Positions 1 through 5,155 of a stretch of DNA of 8,148 bases are shown here, piece after piece. A model generated the notes under the pieces. That model worked only from the letters and a program-made list of their open reading frames with translations. It was not told where the DNA came from and did not search any database. Numbering within the stretch: the first letter of the stretch is position 1; every line of letters begins with the position of its first letter. Source of the DNA: Oscillospiraceae bacterium (GTDB taxonomy: Bacteria; Bacillota; Clostridia; Oscillospirales; Oscillospiraceae); the NCBI GenBank assembly GCA_017400415.1, contig JAFPTE010000208.1, positions 1 to 8,148 on the forward strand. Reading direction: 5' to 3'. Position numbers and translations under genes: made by a program.

Positions 1-2331
1 AACGATTATCTTCACCTTCTGGAGCACCTCGTCGATGACAAGGCCGTCGCCGTACTTTGTGGTGCCCATTTCGGTAAAGTCTGCGCCGGCGCCCATGGCC
101 GGTGCCAGACCCAGCCCGGCCAGAGTGCCGGTCATCTCGTAGGTGTACTCCTTGGTGAACTTGGGCATGGAGAGCATGACCGTCACGTCGCTGGCGTTGG
201 ACGCCCGGACCGCCAGCTCATAGAGCCCGTGCTTTTCCAGAAGCTGGCGTGCGGTGCCGCTGGTGGGCTTGAAGGCGGCGAAGGCCAGCTTGCCGTCCTG
301 GTAGGGCAGCACAACGCCGGTCATGTCACCGCCCTTGATGAGCTTCCCGGCGCCGGTGTAGTGCATGAAGGGCACATCCACCTTGCCGTCGGCTGTTATG
401 AAGGGCTGCTTGTAGGTCTGGTCTGCCTTGAAGGACTTCTGCCACCGGGCCTTCAGGTAGAGGGCGTTCAGAAGGGCCAGCCGCACGCTGGCGGAGTAGG
501 GCTGGGGCAGGAAGTTTTTGATAAGGCCGTTGGACTTATCCTCCACCCACTTGTTTACGGCCTGCCGGGTCTCCTCCGTGGCCAGCTTTGCGCTGCGGGC
601 TTCTGCCCGGTAGACGTCGCTGAGGAGCTTTGAGTAGCTGTCCTTCAGGGTCATGGCCTCGTCTACCCAGACGGAGTTGGCGGTGCCCAGGTAGACGGAC
701 TTGTTCTCCGTGGCGGAGAGGGCCACCTTGTCAAAGAGCTTTGCCATGTCGTTCACGTCGTCAACACTGGCCCCCAGGACCTTTTCAAAGGCCTCCAGAG
801 TGGCGCCCCTGGCGCCGTTCATGGTCATGCCCAGGGCCAGGTACAGGCTGAGGGGGGAGATGACCGGGTTCTTTTCCGGTGCGGCGGCAAGCATGTCGGC
901 GCCCAGATCGCTCATCTTCTCCGCCTGGCTGGGCAGGAAGCTGTCGGAGCCGGCCTCGTCGGCGGCGGAGCCCTGGGGCCTATCCATTATGCCCATGAAC
1001 ACCGGGGCGTTCGTGGTGTTGTCCCGGATAAGGTAGATGAAGGGCTCGTCAAAGTTCAGAAGGATTGGGGGGTTGGGGTTGAAGGCGGCCCCGGCCATCA
1101 TGACGGCGGTGACTGCGGCGGCCTCGGTGCCCTCCTCGTCAACGATCATCTTGACCTTCTGGATAACGCCGCCGATGAAGAGCTTGTCCCCGCCCTTGGT
1201 GCTGCCCATTTTGGTAAAGTCGGCCTCACTGGGGGAGAAGGCCTTTGCAAGGCCCATATCCTTCAGGGTATTGGAGAGGGAGAAGCTGTAATCCACGTTG
1301 TACTTGGGGAAGCTGAGGATTATCTCGTTGTCCGTAGTGCCCTTCAGGGTGCAGAGGTCTGCCGGGTCCAGTTTCGCCAGAAGCTCACGGGCGGTGCCGG
1401 AGGTGGGCTTTATGGCCACGTACTCCAGGCGGCTTTCCCGGCTCTTGGACCGGTAGGGCATGACTATGCCCTCGTAGCCCTCGCCCTTAAGGTACTCAAA
1501 ATGCCCGGAGTCGTGCATGAAGGGCACGGTGATTTCCCCGCTTTCGGTCTTGAAGGTGCCCTCCCGGGTGGACTGGAGGTCAAAGGTGGACTGCCACTTG
1601 GCCTTCATGTACAGGGTGTTTATGAGCACCAGAAGGTTGGAGGGGTCCAGGGGCTCATTGAACAGGGTGGGGATGAGGCCCCGGGTGTGCTCCTTCACCC
1701 AGGCGTTTATCTCGTTCATGGCCTCCTCGGAGCTGAGGGTGCCGGAGAAGACCTGGGCGTTGTAAACGGCGATGAGCTTGTCCAGGTACTCATCCTTTAT
1801 GCTGGCGCCCCCGTCGATCCAGACGGAGTTGGCGGCGGTGAAAACCGTCTCCGGGCCCTGGTCCTTTCCGAGAGCGTCGGCAATTTTAAGGGAAAGGGCG
1901 TTCACTGCGTCCGCATCGCCCCCCAGAAGGGCCGCAAACTCCTTTGCGGTCTCCCCGTCGGCGCCGTTCATGGTCAGAGCCAGGGCGTAGTAGGCGGACA
2001 GGGGGGAGATGACCGGGTTTTCGCCCTCCGCCTTCTTAAGGAGCTCGGCGCCCAGCTTCTGCAGGGCGGCCATATCCGCCGCCTGGGCCTCCGGGGCCTT
2101 GAAGGAGGCGGTGCGCCCGGCGGTCAGCTCGGAAATGGGCGTGGCCGCAGGCTGAGGCTGAGGCTGAGGTTCGGGCTGAGGTTCGGGCTGGGGCTCCGGC
2201 TGAGGCTGGGGTGTGACGTTTTCTTCCACTTTCTGTTCCTCCCGGGGGTTTTCTTGCTGTGTGGGTGCGGCGCAGGAAAACAGGCTCAGGGCCATGGCCG
2301 CAGCCAGAATAAGCGCTGTTAGCTTTTTCAT
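1..2331 (-). CDS. Tandem two-domain serpin lipoprotein (3' end beyond window)
   Basis: The minus-strand frame is open from an ATG at 2329-2331 to the left edge: 777 codons without a stop, each checked by translation. Residues 1-20 form a lipoprotein signal with lipobox LFSC, so Cys20 is the probable lipidated residue. Residues 41-61 are an alternating Pro-Gln/Pro-Glu spacer. Serpin domain 1 spans about 65-452: NPVISPLS, NSVWID, INTLYMKAKW, the inhibitory hinge DEEGTEAAAVTAV (398-410), then the serpin signature FDEPFIYLIRD ending at 437. After a linker of about 20 residues, a second serpin domain begins near 472 (NPVISPLSLYLAL, NSVWVD, LNALYLKARW) and reaches VLQKVKIIV, immediately before its reactive loop, where the window ends. 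It has no second signal peptide. The start is supported by GGGAGGAA at 2337-2344 and lies 30 bases from the upstream serpin stop, so the two are probably co-transcribed. Inferred role: surface-tethered inhibitor of serine or cysteine proteases. Targets, total length and any third domain cannot be seen. Confidence 0.9.
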   Translation of the reverse strand, partial: MKKLTALILAAAMALSLFSCAAPTQQENPREEQKVEENVTPQPQPEPQPEPQPEPQPQPQPAATPISELTAGRTASFKAPEAQAADMAALQKLGAELLKKAEGENPVISPLSAYYALALTMNGADGETAKEFAALLGGDADAVNALSLKIADALGKDQGPETVFTAANSVWIDGGASIKDEYLDKLIAVYNAQVFSGTLSSEEAMNEINAWVKEHTRGLIPTLFNEPLDPSNLLVLINTLYMKAKWQSTFDLQSTREGTFKTESGEITVPFMHDSGHFEYLKGEGYEGIVMPYRSKSRESRLEYVAIKPTSGTARELLAKLDPADLCTLKGTTDNEIILSFPKYNVDYSFSLSNTLKDMGLAKAFSPSEADFTKMGSTKGGDKLFIGGVIQKVKMIVDEEGTEAAAVTAVMMAGAAFNPNPPILLNFDEPFIYLIRDNTTNAPVFMGIMDRPQGSAADEAGSDSFLPSQAEKMSDLGADMLAAAPEKNPVISPLSLYLALGMTMNGARGATLEAFEKVLGASVDDVNDMAKLFDKVALSATENKSVYLGTANSVWVDEAMTLKDSYSKLLSDVYRAEARSAKLATEETRQAVNKWVEDKSNGLIKNFLPQPYSASVRLALLNALYLKARWQKSFKADQTYKQPFITADGKVDVPFMHYTGAGKLIKGGDMTGVVLPYQDGKLAFAAFKPTSGTARQLLEKHGLYELAVRASNASDVTVMLSMPKFTKEYTYEMTGTLAGLGLAPAMGAGADFTEMGTTKYGDGLVIDEVLQKVKIIV
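1583..1632. repeat. Near-identical block shared by the two serpin genes, copy A
   Basis: This 50-base block matches 2978-3027 at 49 of 50 positions (the difference is C or G at the 29th base counting from the left). It encodes the conserved LVLINTLYMKAKWQSTF region. The proteins diverge more on both sides, so the block is either strongly conserved or was homogenised by recombination between the adjacent genes. Confidence 0.85.
2149..2211 (-). repeat. Pro-Gln/Pro-Glu repeat encoding the serpin stalk
   Basis: A short, imperfect GC-rich repeat (plus-strand units such as GGCTGAGGCTGA and GGTTCGGGCTGA) encodes 21 residues in which every second one is Pro, alternating with Gln or Glu. It lies between the lipobox cysteine region and the first serpin domain. 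A rigid extended stalk that lifts the domain away from the membrane or through the wall is a reasonable inference. The neighbouring single-domain serpin lacks it and has only a short charged spacer. Such repeats are prone to length change. Confidence 0.8.
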
Positions 2332-2336
2332 GGTGA

Positions 2337-2344
2337 TTCCTCCC
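2337..2344 (-). promoter_or_regulatory. Ribosome binding site of the two-domain serpin gene
   Basis: On the minus strand GGGAGGAA lies 5 bases before the ATG at 2331, inside the 30-base gap after the upstream serpin stop. The gap shows no terminator or clear promoter, which supports co-transcription and independent translation initiation. Confidence 0.75.
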
Positions 2345-2361
2345 GCTTGCTTTTTTATTTG

Positions 2362-3645
2362 TTAAGGCGCCTTGGGGGCGTCCACGATTCCCATAAAGGA
2401 GACTGCGCCGGTCTGGGCGTCCCGCACAAGGTAGATAAAGGGCTCGTCCAGGCGCAGGAAAATCATCTCCGTGGGGGGCATGGCGGTGGCGTTGGGCACG
2501 ACCACTGCGGTGGCTGCGGCGGCCTCGGTGCCCTCCTCGTCAACGATTATCTTCACCTTCTGGAGCACCCGGCCGATGTACAGGGGGTCTCCGTCCTTGG
2601 AGGTGCCCATCTTGGAGAAATCGGCCACGAAGGGCGTGAAGGCCTTTTTGAGGCCCAGGTCCGTGAGCACGTCCTTCAGCTCCAGCTTCTCCTCGGCGGT
2701 GAACTTGGGCATGCTGAGGGCAACCCTTCTGCCCTCGCCCCGGAGGGAGGCCAGCTCCGCTGCGTCCATGGAGGCCAGCAGCTGGCGGACCGTGCCGCCG
2801 GTGGGCTTCACAGCAACGAATTCCAGGCAGTTATCCCCGTCGGACCGGTAGGGCAGCACCACGCCCTCGTAGCCCTGGCCGCTCAGATACTCCATGCTGG
2901 CAGTCCTGTGCATGAAGGGCACGGTCAGCTCGCCGGAGGCGGCCTTGAAAGTATCGTTGTAGGTGGACTCCTTCTTGAAGGTGGACTGCCACTTGGCCTT
3001 CATGTAGAGGGTGTTTATGAGCACCAGCATGGTGTCCTTGTCCAGGGGTTCCTCAAAGAGGGTGGGTATAAGGCCCCGGGTCTTCCCGCTGACCCAGGAG
3101 TTCATCTGCTCCATGGCCTCCCGGGAGCTGAGGGTGCCGGAAAAGGCCTGGGCGTTGTACACCGCCACCAGCTTATCCAGGTACTCATCCAGAATGGCGG
3201 CGTTCCCGTCCACCCAGGCGGAGTTGGCGGCGGAGAAAACCGTATTCTCCCCGGTGCACCGGCCCAGGGCGTCCGCAATGGCCAGGGCCGTATCGTTCAT
3301 GCTGTCGGCGTCCCCGCCCAGCAGGGCGGCGAACTCCTTCGCCGTGTCCCCGGCGGCGCCATTGGCGGCCAGAGCCAGGGCAAACCAGGCGGAGAGAGGG
3401 GAGACCACCGGGTTTTCGCCCTCCGCAGCCTCCAGCATGGCCTTGCCCAGGTCGCTCAGGGGCTTGGTGTCCGCCTTGACGGTATGGGGCTTATAGGAAG
3501 CGGTGATACCGGCGGTGAGCTCGGAGATGGGCACGTTCCGGGCAGGATCCGGCGTTTTCTCCTTATCCTCCTCCGGCGCCTTGGCGCAGGCAAAAAGGCT
3601 CAGGGCCATGGCCCCCGCCAGCAAAAGGGAAATCAGCTTTTTCAT
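2362..3645 (-). CDS. Single-domain serpin lipoprotein
   Basis: The protein has 427 residues, normal for a serpin plus an export signal. Residues 1-20 are a lipoprotein signal with lipobox LFAC and Cys20. A short charged spacer leads to the serpin fold at about 60-427: NPVVSPLSAW (78-87), NSAWVD (141-146), NTLYMKAKW (211-219), LPYRSDGDNCLEF, the breach strand VLQKVKIIV (360-368), hinge DEEGTEAAAATAV (369-381), and signature LRLDEPFIYLV (397-407). Small residues at P12-P9 (AAAA) with Thr at P14 and P8 are typical of inhibitory serpins, whose loop inserts into sheet A after cleavage. Counting from Gly372 as P15, P1 is Ala386 and P1' Thr387. GGGAGG at 3655-3660 precedes the ATG by 9 bases. It sits 64 bases after tmcAL, where no terminator is seen. 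Known relatives such as the Eubacterium siraeum siropins and Bifidobacterium serpins inhibit elastase-type proteases; a similar role here is inference. Confidence 0.93.
   Translation of the reverse strand: MKKLISLLLAGAMALSLFACAKAPEEDKEKTPDPARNVPISELTAGITASYKPHTVKADTKPLSDLGKAMLEAAEGENPVVSPLSAWFALALAANGAAGDTAKEFAALLGGDADSMNDTALAIADALGRCTGENTVFSAANSAWVDGNAAILDEYLDKLVAVYNAQAFSGTLSSREAMEQMNSWVSGKTRGLIPTLFEEPLDKDTMLVLINTLYMKAKWQSTFKKESTYNDTFKAASGELTVPFMHRTASMEYLSGQGYEGVVLPYRSDGDNCLEFVAVKPTGGTVRQLLASMDAAELASLRGEGRRVALSMPKFTAEEKLELKDVLTDLGLKKAFTPFVADFSKMGTSKDGDPLYIGRVLQKVKIIVDEEGTEAAAATAVVVPNATAMPPTEMIFLRLDEPFIYLVRDAQTGAVSFMGIVDAPKAP
2978..3027. repeat. Near-identical block shared by the two serpin genes, copy B
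   Basis: This is the partner of 1583-1632, in the same direct orientation and reading phase, inside the single-domain serpin gene. A second shared block of 34 identical bases lies at 2514-2547 and 1113-1146, over the reactive-loop hinge. Confidence 0.85.
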
Positions 3646-3709
3646 CGGTTTTAACCTCCCAGGTTATATTTCACTTATATGACGGTTTTTTCTTCCATTT
3701 TGTTCCGCT
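3646..3709 (-). promoter_or_regulatory. Leader between tmcAL and the serpin genes; weak promoter possible
   Basis: This is a 64-base AT-rich gap. On the minus strand it carries two -10-like hexamers, TATAAG and TATAAC, but no convincing -35 box at the right distance, then the ribosome binding site GGGAGG. No hairpin terminator is visible, so the serpins may be read from tmcAL, from a weak local promoter, or both. Confidence 0.3.
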
Positions 3710-4906
3710 TCACAGCGAAATTACGGGAGAGGTTGTCCAGTCCAGCCCGGCGGGCAGGGGAGGCTGGGCGGCCAGGGACCGGATGTCCGTGGCCATGGCC
3801 TCCCGCAGGAAGACCGCCCGGGCCTGGGGCTCCAGCTTCCGCACGGCGGCGGGCTTTGTGATTATGGGCTTTTCCGTCACGTCTCCGGCCCTGCGCAGAA
3901 CGGCCACGCCCCGGGCGTTTGCTCCCAGCACCCGGATGTAGGGGGGCGGGGAGAGCTGCTCGGCTGCCGTAAGGCCGATGAGGGCCGCCATTACCATCCG
4001 CCGCAGGCGGCTCATGGCGTAGCGCTTCGTCTTCACCGCCGCCAGAACGGCGTCCAGGGAGCTCTGGGACCGGCCCGCCTCCATGAGCCTGCGCCAGAGG
4101 CCCTCCGTGGCGTCCGGCAGGGCGGCGTATTCTTCCTCCGTCATGGTCCGCAGCCGGTACAGGGCGGCGGCCTCAAGTCCCTCCGGGAAGATGGGCCCCA
4201 GGCCCCGGGCCCGCTCCTCCTCCATTATTCTTATGGCGGAGGCGGGCACGAAGGCGGCGACGGGCTGCCCGGCCTTTATAAGCTCCCGGAGCCGGGAGGC
4301 GGAGGTCGTGTTCCCCTCCTCGGGCCCGTCGTGGCCGGCCCCCTGCCGGGGTATGGTCATGGCGGAAATTGCCCCTGCGTCCAGGCGGCGTATGCTTTTA
4401 AGGTATTCAACGGCTAAAATGTTGTTGGGGCCCCGGAGCAGGTCCGCCTCCGCCCCCATAATAAGGCGCAGGGCGCTCTCCCGGGCGGCGGCGTAGCTGA
4501 CCCCGGCGGCCAGCTGGGCGGATACTGCGGCGGCTGCGGCAGGGGAGTCCAGGGCCTCCGCCACGGCCCGGAGCCGGTCAACGTCCCCGCACTCGGAGCC
4601 GAAGGACAGGGTCATGGGCAGGCCCAGGGATTTGAGGATGGAAACCGCCCCGGCGGCAAAGCGCTCGGCGGAGGCCATGGACCAGGGGGCCGGCAGCTCC
4701 AGCACCAGGTCCGCCCCGCTTTCCAGGGCCATGGCGGCCCGGCCGTGCTTGGAGTATATTGCGGGCTCCCCCCGCTGGACGAAGCTGCCGCTCATAAGGC
4801 AGACTATGGCGCAGTCCTCCCCCAGGGCCTGCCGGGTCCTGTCAATGTGGAGCCGGTGCCCCTCGTGGAAGGGGTTATATTCGCAGATTATGGCGCCGAT
4901 ATTCAA
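3710..4906 (-). CDS. tmcAL: tRNA(Met) cytidine acetate ligase (YlbM/TmcAL family), TTG start
   Basis: The protein has 398 residues, close to the usual length of about 400. Family knowledge: TmcAL activates acetate with ATP and acetylates C34 of elongator tRNA-Met, giving ac4C at the wobble base, which keeps AUG decoding accurate. Motifs seen: N-terminal nucleotidyltransferase signature EYNPFHEGH (9-17, HxGH at 14-17), MSGSFVQRGEPAIYSKHGRA (38-57), GADLVLELP (64-72), RGPNNILAVEYLKS, SASRLREL and the C-terminal TKRYAMSRLRRMV segment. An upstream in-frame ATG at 4939 would add 11 unrelated residues encoded inside a hairpin. The TTG at 4904-4906 lies 7 bases after GGAGG and puts the protein start where the family starts, so TTG is preferred. 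Its neighbour metG acts on the same tRNA. Transcription from metG or from within the gap would have to cross the hairpin at 4930-4954. Confidence 0.93.
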   Translation of the reverse strand: MNIGAIICEYNPFHEGHRLHIDRTRQALGEDCAIVCLMSGSFVQRGEPAIYSKHGRAAMALESGADLVLELPAPWSMASAERFAAGAVSILKSLGLPMTLSFGSECGDVDRLRAVAEALDSPAAAAAVSAQLAAGVSYAAARESALRLIMGAEADLLRGPNNILAVEYLKSIRRLDAGAISAMTIPRQGAGHDGPEEGNTTSASRLRELIKAGQPVAAFVPASAIRIMEEERARGLGPIFPEGLEAAALYRLRTMTEEEYAALPDATEGLWRRLMEAGRSQSSLDAVLAAVKTKRYAMSRLRRMVMAALIGLTAAEQLSPPPYIRVLGANARGVAVLRRAGDVTEKPIITKPAAVRKLEPQARAVFLREAMATDIRSLAAQPPLPAGLDWTTSPVISL

Positions 4907-4912
4907 GGGAAG

Positions 4913-4920
4913 CCCTCCTT
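4913..4920 (-). promoter_or_regulatory. Ribosome binding site that fixes the TTG start of tmcAL
   Basis: The minus strand reads AAGGAGGG, near-perfect anti-16S complementarity, with 7 bases between GGAGG and the TTG at 4906. It lies downstream of the in-frame ATG at 4939, so it cannot serve that ATG. Confidence 0.85.
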
Positions 4921-4929
4921 CTTGCGGAA

Positions 4930-4954
4930 AAGGCCGCACTTACCGTGCGGCCTT
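4930..4954 (-). terminator. Terminator-like hairpin just upstream of the tmcAL ribosome binding site
   Basis: Perfect 10-base arms, AAGGCCGCAC and GTGCGGCCTT, surround the loop TTACC. On the minus strand the stem ends in a short T run (TTTT). It duplicates the hairpin after metG. Only 9 bases separate it from the ribosome binding site of tmcAL, so no promoter fits between them. It could be a leaky terminator, an attenuator or a processing/stability stem. Confidence 0.55.
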
Positions 4955-4988
4955 CAAATGAGACCCGCTGCGCTGGGCTCTCATTTGA
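4954..4988. repeat. Inverted repeat TCAAATGAGA / TCTCATTTGA
   Basis: Perfect 10-base arms at 4954-4963 and 4979-4988 surround a 15-base loop. Three inner C-G pairs are possible if one base is bulged. It directly abuts the left hairpin copy and has no T run, so it looks like a repeat-element stem rather than a terminator. Confidence 0.75.
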
Positions 4989-5063
4989 GTTACTCGCGCT
5001 CCATCGCCTCGGCTGTGCCTCGTTGGTCGGCGCGAGGGCGGCGCTCCGCAACCGCCTGAAGGT

Positions 5064-5094
5064 GTTTTTGCCGGGGCAAAGCTCCGACAAAAAC
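5064..5094. repeat. Inverted repeat GTTTTTG / CAAAAAC with a GC-rich inner stem
   Basis: The outer arms GTTTTTG and CAAAAAC (7 bases) continue into CGGGG/CTCCG after one mismatch, including one G-T pair, around the loop CAAAG. The long stem makes a structured RNA in either direction. No downstream T run supports a terminator. Confidence 0.65.
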
Positions 5095-5121
5095 GATTGA
5101 ATCACGAATTGTCTAAAGTCT

Positions 5122-5147
5122 AAAAGGCCGCACTTACCGTGCGGCCT
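5122..5147 (-). terminator. Rho-independent terminator of metG
   Basis: Read on the minus strand, a 9-base stem (arms AGGCCGCAC and GTGCGGCCT) begins 9 bases after the metG stop and is followed by TTTTA. Position and form suit an intrinsic terminator, although the T run is short and some read-through is likely. Confidence 0.7.
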
Positions 5148-5155
5148 GGGTATGA

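Larger units (their letters stand above)
4928..5147. repeat. Palindromic intergenic element bounded by two identical 26-base hairpins
   Basis: The same 26 bases (AAAA, arm GGCCGCAC, loop TTACC, arm GTGCGGCC, T) occur at 4928-4953 and 5122-5147. Between them lie 168 bases that are almost wholly foldable: a stem at 4954-4988, an arm pair CTCGCGC/GCGCGAG at 4993-4999 and 5030-5036, a short GGCGG/CCGCC pair at 5037-5056, and a stem at 5064-5094. A tandem GTCTAAA doublet (5111-5124) abuts the right-hand copy. No credible gene lies here. The arrangement resembles a dispersed palindromic repeat or a MITE-like insertion beside a terminator, but membership of a repeat family is inferred and needs a genome search. 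Confidence 0.6.

Noticed and set aside
2347..3654. A 435-codon open frame on the plus strand opposite the single serpin, and a similar one at 1501-2322
   Set aside because: Both are shadows of the serpin genes. Their Gly, Leu, Val and His-rich composition is typical of antisense translation of GC-rich genes.
4945..4953. Resemblance of the hairpin arm to the Haemophilus DNA uptake sequence (AAGTGCGGT) on the minus strand
   Set aside because: It matches only 8 of 9 bases (AAGTGCGGC), and gene content and codon use point to Clostridia. Similarity inside a GC-rich hairpin is best seen as coincidence.
4875..5105. A 76-codon minus-strand frame across the metG-tmcAL gap
   Set aside because: It runs through the palindromes and the start of tmcAL in another frame, has an Arg/Ser/Ala-rich low-information composition and no good ribosome binding site. 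It is more likely a by-product of the repeat element.
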